Assembly: GCA_905233745.1 (NCBI GenBank)
Contig: CAJODA010000011.1
Span: 1-41,991, forward strand
DNA: 41,991 bases
Source of the DNA: an uncultured Bacteroidales bacterium
GTDB taxonomy: Bacteria > Bacteroidota > Bacteroidia > Bacteroidales > WCHB1-69
Direction: 5' to 3'
Shown: in pieces, positions 9,471 to 17,445 of the stretch
How the letters are laid out: each line of letters begins with the position of its first letter
How positions within the stretch are numbered: position 1 is the first letter of the stretch
The notes under the pieces: generated by a model
Seen by the model: only the letters and a program-made list of their open reading frames with translations
Told to the model about the DNA's origin: nothing
Database searches by the model: none
Position numbers and translations under genes: made by a program

Positions 9471-9520
9471 AATTTAAACGTCTAATTTTTAATACTTTTT
9501 ACCTTTCTATTTTCGGGCGG

Positions 9521-9528
9521 CAAAGGTA
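9521..9528 (-). promoter_or_regulatory. -7 box for rpsO
   Basis: TACCTTTG on the minus strand followed by CCGCC, 50 bp before the rpsO start. The ~100 bp between it and rimM is AT-rich; I see only a weak hairpin (GTCC...GGAC) there. Confidence 0.6.
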
Positions 9529-9631
9529 GTGTTTTTTTTGATATATTTTGTTTTTTGATGAAAATATTTTTTAAGGTCAAAGCAGCTGTCCGTGAGAACT
9601 CTGGACGATAGTCGGGGTTATTGCGACAATT

Positions 9632-10153
9632 TCACCCGAGATACATGTCAATGAGCCCTTCGGGCGCGCGGATATGCAATGTGCGATTGTCACGATCCAC
9701 GCCGGTCACAAACTGTTGACTGGCGGGGATGAGTATCTCCTTTTCATCATGGGCCACCACCATAATGGGATTGTTGCTAACCTCCAGAAACTCGCGGCAA
9801 ACACCGATATTTCCCAATTGTCCGTCCACGACGTCAAAGCCGATCACCTCGTGGAAGTAGAAGCGGTTGCCGGGCAGTTTGGGAAGCTGGCTCATGGGCA
9901 GGTAGAGTTCCACGCCTGCAAAGTCGCGAGCTTCGTTTGCCTTTATATCCGCAAATTGGATGATAAACTGGTTATTGCCCCGGTAGGTGATATTTTCAAT
10001 GGTATAGGGAATCTTTTCTCCGTCAAGATCCAGGAACACGGCAGGAAGATTGGCGTAATTCTCCGGATTGTCGGTGTCAAAAAAGGCACACAGACCGCCT
10101 TTCAATCCGAAAGGCTTGGTCAGTGTGCCCAAATAGAAGAATTCGTTGTCCAT
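9632..10153 (-). CDS. rimM: Ribosome maturation factor RimM
   Basis: 16S rRNA processing factor that binds uS19 during 30S maturation. The N-terminal RimM fold begins FYLGTLTKPFGLKGGLCAFFDTDNPENY, and the C-terminal PRC-barrel includes FYFHEVIGFDVVDGQLGNIG. The 173-residue length is normal. Its ATG shares one base with the rpsP stop (TAATG), so it is translationally coupled to rpsP, an order widespread in bacteria. Confidence 0.95.
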   Translation of the reverse strand: MDNEFFYLGTLTKPFGLKGGLCAFFDTDNPENYANLPAVFLDLDGEKIPYTIENITYRGNNQFIIQFADIKANEARDFAGVELYLPMSQLPKLPGNRFYFHEVIGFDVVDGQLGNIGVCREFLEVSNNPIMVVAHDEKEILIPASQQFVTGVDRDNRTLHIRAPEGLIDMYLG

Positions 10154-10731
10154 TACGCTTCGGCGGGAGCGGCTTCTTCGGTGGCGGGAGCCTCTTCTGC
10201 GGCGGCAGCGGCTTCTTCAGCAGCCTTGGCGGCAGCTTCTTCCTCAGCGGCCTTGGCGGCGGCAGCAGCGATTTCCGCATTGCGAGCGGCAATCTTGGCT
10301 GACATAGCTTCCTTAACCTTCACCTCTTCGGCAATACGCTTCTTCACGATGTCGCGCTTTTTGTCAGCCTCTTCGCGAACGATGTTGCTGAGCTTGCTGT
10401 TCTTCTCCTGCTTCCAGGCCTCGAAACGTTTCTGGGCCTCAGTCTCGGAGAAAGCGCCTTTAGCCACACCTCCTTTGAGGTGCTTCATCATGTAAACGCC
10501 TTCACGTTTGAGAATCGCACGGGCGGTATCGGAGGGGGTGGCACCATTCTCCAACCAATAGAGTGCGCGTTCAAAGTTAATGTTGAGCGTTGCGGGATTG
10601 GTCAGGGGGTTGTAAGTGCCAAGATCTTCGATAAAACGTCCGTCACGTGGTGCTCGACCATCCGCAATTACGAGGTGATAAAAAGGTTGGTTCTTTTTAC
10701 CTCTTCTCTGTAATCTGATTCTTGTTGCCAT
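10153..10731 (-). CDS. rpsP: 30S ribosomal protein bS16 with long Ala/Glu-rich tail
   Basis: The first ~80 residues are canonical bS16 (MATRIRLQRRGKKNQPFYHLVIADGRAPRDGRFIEDLGTY; NFERALYWLENGATPSDTARAIL). About 110 further residues form a Lys-rich helix and then an Ala/Glu low-complexity tail ending AEEAPATEEAAPAEA. Usual bS16 is 80-90 residues; such extensions are known in Bacteroidota. The tail is probably helical or disordered and exposed on the ribosome surface. Confidence 0.97.
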   Translation of the reverse strand: MATRIRLQRRGKKNQPFYHLVIADGRAPRDGRFIEDLGTYNPLTNPATLNINFERALYWLENGATPSDTARAILKREGVYMMKHLKGGVAKGAFSETEAQKRFEAWKQEKNSKLSNIVREEADKKRDIVKKRIAEEVKVKEAMSAKIAARNAEIAAAAAKAAEEEAAAKAAEEAAAAAEEAPATEEAAPAEA

Positions 10732-10809
10732 AAAAAATTGGTTTTTTGTTAATTAAAAAATCTTTTCACCTGAAAGGAACGGATTTTCTCCGCTTCTTTT
10801 TTGGGGCGG

Positions 10810-10817
10810 CAAAAATA
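10810..10817 (-). promoter_or_regulatory. -7 box for rpsP-rimM
   Basis: TATTTTTG on the minus strand followed by CCGCCCC. It stands back to back with the promoter of the divergent propeller/barrel gene. Confidence 0.65.
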
Positions 10818-10845
10818 CATTTTTTTTTGAATCATCAATTTTTAT

Positions 10846-10853
10846 TATTTTTG
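10846..10853 (+). promoter_or_regulatory. -7 box for the 1051-residue surface protein
   Basis: TATTTTTG followed by CCC, 17 bp before the ATG at 10870, giving a short leader. Confidence 0.6.
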
Positions 10854-10869
10854 CCCTCTTTAAAAAAGG

Positions 10870-13800
10870 ATGGAAAGTTTTTTCAGACGAACTCATAAAA
10901 CCCTCTTGCTCTGTGCTATGTTATGCACGTTGATGCTCTGCGCCCCCACGAAGTCGGAAGCACAGTTCTACAACGGCTCGCAAATCAGCTTCGGCAAGAA
11001 CCGCGTGCAACACCAGAACTTCAACTGGCAGTTCATGCGCGCGGAACAGTATGACGTCTATTTCTACCCTACCGGCAAGGCACTTGCACAATATGTCTAT
11101 TTCAAAACCCCGCAAATTATTGCAGAGATTGAGGAAAAACTCAACTATAAGTCCAAGAAGAAACTGCAATTTATCGTTTACAACACCCAAGAGGATTTCC
11201 GTGAGTCGAATTTCGCCTACGATGACGACGACTTCTACAATCAAGGAGGTGTTACAAATGTGTATGGCACCAAAATATATGTATATTTTGACGGCAATCG
11301 CGCACATCTGGACCGGATGATCCGCAGTGGCATCATGAATGTCTATGCCCACTGGCTCGTGCAAGGCGCCACTGTGGGGTCCAACATGACCTACGACTAC
11401 CTGATGGATGTCTCCAACTGGTACTTCAGTGGACTTGCTTCCTATTTTGGAGAATCCTGGAACAGCGATGTGGACGCCCATGTCAAAGACGGTATCCTCA
11501 CCCAACGCTACGCTGACTTTGACGACCTGTCGCCGCGTGACGCCACCTACGCCGGCCATTCCCTATGGAAATATATTGCCGACACCTACGGCGAAGATGC
11601 CGTTTACAAGGTTCTATACGCCACTCGCGCCTTCAAAAGCTCATCCCGCGCCTTCTACTATGCCACCAAAGTACCTTATCAGACCTTGCTGTACAACTGG
11701 TACAAATATTATTGCGTGATGTACTACCCCGACCTGGAGCGGCAAATACCCCAAGGCAACGGGATCGTCAAACACCCGAAGCCCAATCGCGAATACACCC
11801 GGTTCTGCTTCGCCCCGGACGGGAACAGCTATGCCTACGTAACCAACGAGGCCGGACAAGTCCGCGTGTGGCTCAAAACCGCAGACTCCAAAAAGCCGAA
11901 GTGTATTCTGAAACGTTTTCAGAAAATCGAAGATAATCCCGACCTCTCCTACCCCCTACTGGCCTGGCACCCGACAGAGCCCGTCCTCGGCATGACCTTC
12001 GAATCAAAAGGTCACTGCTATTATTATCCGTATGACGTAACCAAACGCAAATGGCAGAAACGTTTCCTGGTAGATGTGGAAAAGATCACCTCCTGGTGCT
12101 ATTCCGACGACGGGAAGCTGATGCTGTTTTCGGGATTCAAAAACGGACAGTCTGATATCTTCCTGTACAGCTTCCTGTCCCGTTCCTTCCAAAATCTCAC
12201 CAACGATTTTTATGATGACTACGCTCCGATTTTCGTACGTAAACAGCAACAGATTGTTTTTTCCTCCAACCGGCCCCGGGATTCCATACAACTGAAAGAT
12301 GAGCTTACAGAAGCCACCCCGCAGGACCACTATGACTTATTCCTCTATTCGTATGCCCAAAACAACCCGGAGCTGCTCCGCGTGACTGAATCGGGGGCGG
12401 GCAATGCGTACGACGCCCGACGCGTGGACCAGGACAACATCATTTTCTTAGGTGACGAGAATATCTATGTAAACCAGTATGTGGCCCGCTTCGACAGCGC
12501 CATCAGCCGTATTGACACTGCAGTACACTATATGTCGTTTGCCAAAACTCATCCGCTAACCGACTTGGGTGTGAGTGCGCTGGAGCACGACTATGACGCT
12601 GCCAATCATCAGACGGCCAGGATTTCCCTGAAAAACGGGGTGAAAGGTATCTACTGGGAAGAGTTGGACCTCAACCAAACCCCGGACGTAAAACCCTCTT
12701 TCTTCCATCAGAAAATCATGATGGACAACGAACGCAAGGAACAGTTGCTACAGCCTGATACCATGGTTTTGGATAGTATTTCTCCCGATTCCATTGTTCC
12801 AAAAGAGGAATTCTACATGCCTGTCGGAAGCGGATACAAAATCCAATACTCCATAAACAAAGTCATCACCCAGGCCGACTTCAGCTTCCTGAACACCACC
12901 TACCAACAGTTTGAAGGGGGCACTTCACCCATTTACCTCAACACCGGGTTTAACGCCCTGTTCATGCTGGGCATCAACGACCTGTTTGAGGACTATCGCG
13001 TCAGCGGCGGATTCCGAATTGGAATTGACCTGAACAGCTATGAGTTCATGATGAGTTACGAGAACCTGTCGCGGCGACTTGACCGACAAGTGGTGATTTA
13101 CCGGCAGTCCATCACCTCCTCCATCCGGGATTATGTCTATAAACAGCGATCCAACAGTCTCTTCTATATTCTCAAGTTTCCGTTCAACAAAATCCATAGT
13201 ATGCGGCTGACCTTAAGCGGTCGCTATGAAACGAACGTCATCGGAGCATTGAGCGACAACAGTCTGCAGATGCCCGACCAGCGCCACGTATGGGCAGGTG
13301 TAAAGTTGGAGTACATTTTCGACTCCTCCAAAGAGCTGTACACCAACCTATGGCGTGGCACCAAGATGAAAATTTTTGCAGAGTACAACCAGCGTTTGGA
13401 GCGTGAGACACAAAACCTGCTAGTGGTGGGTTTGGATGCACGAAGGTCTTTCAAGTTGTACAAGAACATGACTTTTGCCATGCGCCTGGCAGCCTCCGCC
13501 AACACCGGGTCAGCGCGGCTGGTTTACTATATGGGTGGCGTGGACAACTGGATCAGAGCCAAGTTCAACAGTGACATCTGGGTTGACCAGTCGAAAAACT
13601 ACGCCTATCAGACCCTCGCCACCAGCATGCGCGGATTCGAGCAAAACATTCGCAACGGCACCTCTTTTGTGCTCTTGAGCGGCGAACTACGTGTGCCTTT
13701 TGTGCAGCTGATAGCGGGACGCAAGGTGTCGTTTAACTTCCTGAATTCGTTGCAACTGAACCTATTCGGTGACTTCGGGACGGCATGGACCGGCATTACT

Positions 13801-14025
13801 CCCTATTCAGAAGAGAACTGCCTATATACGCGGTACATCACCAGCGGTCCCATCTCCGTAATGGTAAAGCGGAATGTGGATCCGTTTGTAGGCGGGTTCG
13901 GCTTTGGGCTCCGGTGCAACTTGCTCAGCTACTTCCTCCGGTTTGATTATGCCTGGGGCGTGGAAGATTTCAAGATTTACGACAAGAAAGGCATGTTCAT
14001 GTTCTCCATCGGAACTGATTTCTAA
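10870..14025 (+). CDS. Large exported protein: degenerate peptidase-like N-domain, TolB-like propeller, C-terminal beta-barrel
   Basis: Residues 1-31 are a signal peptide. Residues about 35-290 resemble peptidase-MA-like domains (VYFYPTGKALAQYVYF, then IMNVYAHWLVQGA, then NWYFSGLASYFGE), but the expected HExxH zinc motif is replaced by YAHWLVQ, so protease activity is unlikely. About 300-560 is a TolB/PD40 propeller (FVRKQQQIVFSSNRPRDS). From about 680 on, alternating amphipathic strands end in FMFSIGTDF with a terminal Phe, as in outer-membrane barrels. It is predicted to be an outer-membrane protein with a large periplasmic or surface region. Its stop overlaps the stop of convergent hydF. 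The function is unknown. Confidence 0.8.
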   Translation: MESFFRRTHKTLLLCAMLCTLMLCAPTKSEAQFYNGSQISFGKNRVQHQNFNWQFMRAEQYDVYFYPTGKALAQYVYFKTPQIIAEIEEKLNYKSKKKLQFIVYNTQEDFRESNFAYDDDDFYNQGGVTNVYGTKIYVYFDGNRAHLDRMIRSGIMNVYAHWLVQGATVGSNMTYDYLMDVSNWYFSGLASYFGESWNSDVDAHVKDGILTQRYADFDDLSPRDATYAGHSLWKYIADTYGEDAVYKVLYATRAFKSSSRAFYYATKVPYQTLLYNWYKYYCVMYYPDLERQIPQGNGIVKHPKPNREYTRFCFAPDGNSYAYVTNEAGQVRVWLKTADSKKPKCILKRFQKIEDNPDLSYPLLAWHPTEPVLGMTFESKGHCYYYPYDVTKRKWQKRFLVDVEKITSWCYSDDGKLMLFSGFKNGQSDIFLYSFLSRSFQNLTNDFYDDYAPIFVRKQQQIVFSSNRPRDSIQLKDELTEATPQDHYDLFLYSYAQNNPELLRVTESGAGNAYDARRVDQDNIIFLGDENIYVNQYVARFDSAISRIDTAVHYMSFAKTHPLTDLGVSALEHDYDAANHQTARISLKNGVKGIYWEELDLNQTPDVKPSFFHQKIMMDNERKEQLLQPDTMVLDSISPDSIVPKEEFYMPVGSGYKIQYSINKVITQADFSFLNTTYQQFEGGTSPIYLNTGFNALFMLGINDLFEDYRVSGGFRIGIDLNSYEFMMSYENLSRRLDRQVVIYRQSITSSIRDYVYKQRSNSLFYILKFPFNKIHSMRLTLSGRYETNVIGALSDNSLQMPDQRHVWAGVKLEYIFDSSKELYTNLWRGTKMKIFAEYNQRLERETQNLLVVGLDARRSFKLYKNMTFAMRLAASANTGSARLVYYMGGVDNWIRAKFNSDIWVDQSKNYAYQTLATSMRGFEQNIRNGTSFVLLSGELRVPFVQLIAGRKVSFNFLNSLQLNLFGDFGTAWTGITPYSEENCLYTRYITSGPISVMVKRNVDPFVGGFGFGLRCNLLSYFLRFDYAWGVEDFKIYDKKGMFMFSIGTDF

Positions 14026-15206
14026 GCCTGCTTGAATGGTTTCACCGCCCGTTCAAAAATACCGTTCAGGTAAGCGATAACCATGCCGTAATTGGAAACA
14101 GGGATACCTGCTTCAACAGCAGGTTTGAGGCGGTTTATCAACTGTTTTCGGGTAATCATGCATCCGCCGCATTGGATGACCATGGCGTATTGCCGTATAT
14201 CGGGGATGGCGTTGAGGCCGGACACGAAGTCGAAATGCAGTTGTTTGCCAGTGTGCTGTTGGATCCAGCGGGGCAGTTTACCGCGCCCGATGTCCTCGCA
14301 CGAGGTGAGGTGCGTACAGGACTCCAGCATGAGAATCCGGTCGCCATCCTGCAAGTTGTCGATATGCGGGGTGCCTTGCAGGTAGTGCTCGAAGTCGCCC
14401 TTGTGATGCGCCAGCACGATGCTGAAACCCGTGAGCGGGATGTTCTCCGGCACATCCATGGACACGCGCCCGAACATCTGGCTGTCGGTCACCACCAGTT
14501 TGGGAGCCGGGTTACGCCGGAGCCAGTCAGCCACCTTGTCCTCCTTCAGAACCACGGCGATGGCGTCGTTGTCCAGAATGTCGCGGATCATCTGCACTTG
14601 CGGGAGTATAAGCCTGCCTTCGGGAGCCTCCGCATCAATGGGAGTCACCAGTAGCACGGTGTCGTTCTCCTCTATAATGTTGCCCAGAAGCGAGTGCGAG
14701 ATATAGGCAGATGGGGGCATCTTTTGCACGATGGCGTCCAGCAGAGCTGGTATGCCCTGACCGGTCCTCGCGCTTACATCATACATATTGTGGTCGATCA
14801 CCCCGTCGGGAAGCGTTGTGCTTGGGCTGAGGTCGGACTTGTTGTTGGCAATGACAAACGGAACCTCATATTCGTGGAGCTGGTCCATCAGCGCGCGTTC
14901 CGGCTGGCCGCACACGTGGTCGGTGGTGACCAGAATGGCGAAGTCGATGGTTTTCAGAACCTCCAGGGTCTTCTGGATACGCTTCTGTCCCACTGTGCCT
15001 TCATCATCGATGCCGGCGGTGTCGATGAGCACCACGGGGCCGATGCCGAAGATTTCGATGGATTTTTTCACCGGGTCGGTGGTGGTGCCGGCGGTGGCAT
15101 CCACAATGGCGATATCCTGTCCGGTGATGGCGTTGATGAGGGAGCTTTTCCCGTTGTTGCGCCGCCCGAAGATTCCGATATGGGGTTTAGTCTCGCGTCC
15201 TTTCAT
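14022..15206 (-). CDS. hydF: [FeFe]-hydrogenase H-cluster maturation GTPase HydF
   Basis: Scaffold/carrier that delivers the 2Fe subcluster to HydA. The N-terminal GTPase has Walker A GRRNNGKSS, DTAGIDDEG and NNKSD. The C-terminal Fe-S domain shows CTH and, 46 residues on, CGGC, matching the HydF CxH...CxxC cluster motif. I start at MKGRETKPHIGIFG (15206); the 31 extra upstream residues in the ORF track run across the promoter and a repeat. hydE, hydG and the hydrogenase are not in this window, so they must lie elsewhere if the system works. It implies H2 metabolism in an anaerobe. Confidence 0.95.
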   Translation of the reverse strand: MKGRETKPHIGIFGRRNNGKSSLINAITGQDIAIVDATAGTTTDPVKKSIEIFGIGPVVLIDTAGIDDEGTVGQKRIQKTLEVLKTIDFAILVTTDHVCGQPERALMDQLHEYEVPFVIANNKSDLSPSTTLPDGVIDHNMYDVSARTGQGIPALLDAIVQKMPPSAYISHSLLGNIIEENDTVLLVTPIDAEAPEGRLILPQVQMIRDILDNDAIAVVLKEDKVADWLRRNPAPKLVVTDSQMFGRVSMDVPENIPLTGFSIVLAHHKGDFEHYLQGTPHIDNLQDGDRILMLESCTHLTSCEDIGRGKLPRWIQQHTGKQLHFDFVSGLNAIPDIRQYAMVIQCGGCMITRKQLINRLKPAVEAGIPVSNYGMVIAYLNGIFERAVKPFKQA

Positions 15207-15214
15207 AGTGGTGG

Positions 15215-15222
15215 CAAAAGTA
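15215..15222 (-). promoter_or_regulatory. -7 box for hydF
   Basis: TACTTTTG on the minus strand followed by CCACC, only 9 bp upstream of the chosen hydF start. This supports rejecting the longer start. Confidence 0.6.
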
Positions 15223-15233
15223 CAAAAAAATCC

Positions 15234-15241
15234 TATCTTTG
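15234..15241 (+). promoter_or_regulatory. Orphan plus-strand -7-like box
   Basis: TATCTTTG followed by CCCC points away from hydF towards repeat copy 1 and the toxin-antitoxin module. No ORF follows directly. It may be a second promoter for the module, a short RNA, or chance. Confidence 0.3.
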
Positions 15242-15262
15242 CCCCGTCACAAACCCGCCACC

Positions 15263-15321
15263 CATGCCTGCAGGCCGATGGTCCGCACATTATGGGCATG
15301 TTTAGTGAATAAATCTCAATG
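15263..15321. repeat. Imperfect direct repeat, copy 1, left of toxin-antitoxin module 1
   Basis: Shares TGCAGGCCGATGG, a CC/CTGC(A/G)CAT(T/A)ATGG stretch and a final TCTCAATG with copy 2 at 15959-16005. Copy 1 carries about 12 extra bases (GGCATGTTTAGT region). Confidence 0.7.
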
Positions 15322-15386
15322 ATTTATTGATAATAGTTTCTTTGCACAGAAAGACATTAGAGGATTAACAATAATTGTTTTTTGTT

Positions 15387-15394
15387 TATCTTTG
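15387..15394 (+). promoter_or_regulatory. -7 box for toxin-antitoxin module 1
   Basis: TATCTTTG followed by CCGC, 20 bp before the antitoxin ATG at 15415. The TTG start proposed by the ORF track (15382) lies at the edge of this promoter and is rejected. Confidence 0.65.
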
Positions 15395-15414
15395 CCGCGT
15401 TAAAAACGTATGCT

Positions 15415-15618
15415 ATGAAAAAGAAAACCTACAAAACAAAACCACAGAACGATATGGAGGCGCAAGAGCCTGCTGCCCCTTACAACATTTCCCGTCAAAC
15501 AATTGCCATGAAGGACAAATATCTTCCTGATGGATATATTCCGCTTGACCAATTTGGAGAAATTTTCCATCAAAAACTCGATGCCTGCTATGAAAACATA
15601 CGAAGTGATTGTCAGTAG
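15415..15618 (+). CDS. Antitoxin of module 1 (small, family not recognised)
   Basis: A 67-residue protein directly before and overlapping a RelE/ParE-like toxin, hence predicted antitoxin. It starts MKKKTYKTKPQND, like MKKKPYQTKENTD of the antitoxin at 40792. Its end FGEIFHQKLDACYENI aligns with FDEIRTALRKKYENI of that protein, after which it has five extra residues (RSDCQ). No helix-turn-helix or ribbon-helix-helix is obvious by eye. The C-terminal helix probably binds the toxin. The gene is visibly more AT-rich than its neighbours, which fits lateral transfer. Confidence 0.75.
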   Translation: MKKKTYKTKPQNDMEAQEPAAPYNISRQTIAMKDKYLPDGYIPLDQFGEIFHQKLDACYENIRSDCQ

Positions 15619-15895
15619 TGCAGCAGTATTGGATTTGGAGGGTATCTCATCATACGTAGCGGAACAATATCGTCAGGAAAGTGGTCATAAATATGCTAAC
15701 CGGATCCTCGGGCAATTGGCTTCTTTAAATTATACCGCTGACATTTTCCAATATAGTCGTTTTGCTTCAGTCAAAGCAATCCACGCTAAAGCTAAAACTA
15801 TTTCTATTATCAATCACCGATGGACGGTGGTTTTCCATACTGAAGATTATTATGTGATGATTGATCGTATTATCCCTTCCAAAATGGTAATGTAA
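15590..15895 (+). CDS. RelE/ParE-family toxin of module 1
   Basis: A 101-residue protein with the RelE/ParE pattern: MKTYEVIVSSAAVLDLEGISSYVAEQY (strand then helix pair), a central RILGQLASL helix, and a strand-rich C-terminus HTEDYYVMIDRIIPSKMV. The target could be ribosome-bound mRNA (RelE) or gyrase (ParE); by-eye inspection cannot decide. I choose the ATG at 15590 because it lines up with the start of the second toxin (MKTYKVEVDPSARADI). ATG 15581 is an alternative; the track start at 15530 is not credible. It overlaps the antitoxin by 29 nt, implying coupled translation. Confidence 0.82.
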   Translation: MKTYEVIVSSAAVLDLEGISSYVAEQYRQESGHKYANRILGQLASLNYTADIFQYSRFASVKAIHAKAKTISIINHRWTVVFHTEDYYVMIDRIIPSKMVM

Positions 15896-15958
15896 TGCAC
15901 CATTTCCCCCGCACACCTACGGCGTGCGCCTATCCTTCCCACATGCCCGCCCACTACA

Positions 15959-16005
15959 CATGCCCTGCAGGCCGATGGCCTGCGCATAATGGAAATATCT
16001 CAATG
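15959..16005. repeat. Imperfect direct repeat, copy 2, right of toxin-antitoxin module 1
   Basis: Matches copy 1 at 15263-15321. It contains the palindrome CAGGCCGATGGCCTG. Another small palindrome-like word (GCACACCTACGGCGTGC) lies just upstream at about 15911. The 16006-16089 remainder before the rimO stop holds nothing I recognise. Confidence 0.7.
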
Positions 16006-16089
16006 TGCATCAATAAATAATAACAATGATGTTTACAAGACTAAAGGGAAACTCCCGTTTTTAAAATGGTTGAACTCAGCGTGCCACGA

Positions 16090-17367
16090 TTATTCGTTTA
16101 TCGTCCCATATAAATCGTAATCCGCCGCATCGACGATTTTCACATTATAGAATTCTCCAATTTTCAGGGCTTTGTCCTTGCGGATCAGCACGCTGTTATC
16201 TACGTCGGGAGAGTCGAACTCGGTGCGGCCCACGTAGAAGTCCTGATCTTCGGCATCGACAATCACCCTCAAGGTTTGGCCCACTTTGGCCTCGTTGAGT
16301 TCGCGGGAGATGCCTTCCTGCAGTTGCATGATTTCGTTCACACGGCGGGTTTTGATGTTACGGCGCACGGGATCGCCAAGGTCGTAGGCGGGTGTGTCAT
16401 CCTCCCGTGAATAGGCGAATACGCCAAGACGCTCAAAACGGTTCTTACGAACAAACTCCACCAGCTCCTTATGTTGTTCATGTGTCTCGGTAGGATAACC
16501 TGAGATGAGGGTGGTGCGCAGTGCAATACCCGGCACCGTTTCACGAATGCGGGCAATAAGATCATAGATATATTGTGAGCTACCGCCCCTGCGCATACTT
16601 TTGAGAATGTCATCGCTGATATGCTGGAACGGAATGTCCAAATATTTGCAATATTGAGGATAGGCATTCATCACCTCCAATGCTTCGTAAGGGAAATTAA
16701 GAGGATATGCATAGTGCAGCCGTATCCATTCCAGACCTTTCACTTGTGCCAGGGCTTCCATAAGACCAGCCAGTTCACGCTTGCCGGTGAGGTCCACGCC
16801 ATAGTAGGTGAGGTCTTGGGCGATAAGCATCAGTTCCTTCACCCCTTGATCGACAAGTTTGCGGGCCTCCTCAACCAACAGGGGAATGGGTTTTGACACC
16901 TGCTTCCCGCGGATAAGCGGGATGGCACAATAGGAACAGCTGTGGTCACAACCTTCCGAAATCTTAAGATACGCGTAATGAAACGGGGTGGAGAGCAACC
17001 GCTCACTACTACCCAACAGATCGAAATCAGGCATTCCGGTCAGCTCCTTGAGCTCCTCAAACGTGTAGAAACCATCCACCTCGGGCAGTTCGTCCACGAG
17101 CTCCCGCTTACAGCGCTGAGCCAAACAGCCCACCACAAAAATCTTCTTAACCTGTCGGCGCATCTTGCGTTCTATCTGCACCAGAATCTCGTTAACAGAC
17201 TCCTCACGTGCATCTCCGATAAAACTGCAAGTGTTCAGAATGACTACGTCCGTTTTCATCGTACCTTCAAAGAAGATACGGTGGCCTGATTTCTGCAACC
17301 GCGCTGCCATGATTTCTGAATCGACTATATTTTTGGAACACCCTAACGTGATAATGTTGACGGTCAT
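16090..17367 (-). CDS. rimO: Ribosomal protein uS12 methylthiotransferase RimO
   Basis: Radical-SAM enzyme that adds a methylthio group to an aspartate of uS12. The N-terminal cluster cysteines are C10 (ITLGCSKN), C47 (NTCSF) and C81 (VGCLAQ). The radical-SAM motif CDHSCSYC gives C140, C144 and C147. The C-terminal TRAM region includes LRVIVDAEDQDFYVGRTEFDSPDVD; TEFDSPDVDN is RimO-like rather than MiaB-like. Length 425 is normal. It is preceded by its own promoter, which abuts the terminator of the upstream lipoprotein gene. Confidence 0.96.
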   Translation of the reverse strand: MTVNIITLGCSKNIVDSEIMAARLQKSGHRIFFEGTMKTDVVILNTCSFIGDAREESVNEILVQIERKMRRQVKKIFVVGCLAQRCKRELVDELPEVDGFYTFEELKELTGMPDFDLLGSSERLLSTPFHYAYLKISEGCDHSCSYCAIPLIRGKQVSKPIPLLVEEARKLVDQGVKELMLIAQDLTYYGVDLTGKRELAGLMEALAQVKGLEWIRLHYAYPLNFPYEALEVMNAYPQYCKYLDIPFQHISDDILKSMRRGGSSQYIYDLIARIRETVPGIALRTTLISGYPTETHEQHKELVEFVRKNRFERLGVFAYSREDDTPAYDLGDPVRRNIKTRRVNEIMQLQEGISRELNEAKVGQTLRVIVDAEDQDFYVGRTEFDSPDVDNSVLIRKDKALKIGEFYNVKIVDAADYDLYGTINE

Positions 17368-17390
17368 ATCAATGTGTATTTTTGAGACGG

Positions 17391-17398
17391 CAAAAATA
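17391..17398 (-). promoter_or_regulatory. -7 box for rimO, fused to the preceding terminator
   Basis: TATTTTTG on the minus strand followed by CCG, continuous with the T-run of the terminator at 17398-17427. Confidence 0.65.
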
Positions 17399-17427
17399 AA
17401 AAAAAAGCCCCTGCAATGAGGGGCTTT
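17398..17427 (-). terminator. Intrinsic terminator of the small lipoprotein gene
   Basis: An 8-bp stem AAAGCCCC/GGGGCTTT with an 8-nt loop, followed on the minus strand by a run of nine T. It lies 18 bp past the lipoprotein stop. Confidence 0.85.
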
Positions 17428-17445
17428 GTCTGTACAAAATACGGA

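Noticed and set aside
10153-10320. Ala/Glu-rich end of rpsP as a separate repeat element or frameshift
   Set aside because: The frame is continuous with bS16, and similar tails occur in Bacteroidota bS16.
15234-15414. tRNA or small RNA gene between hydF and the antitoxin
   Set aside because: There is a -7-like box, but no cloverleaf or stable fold beyond the repeat palindrome.
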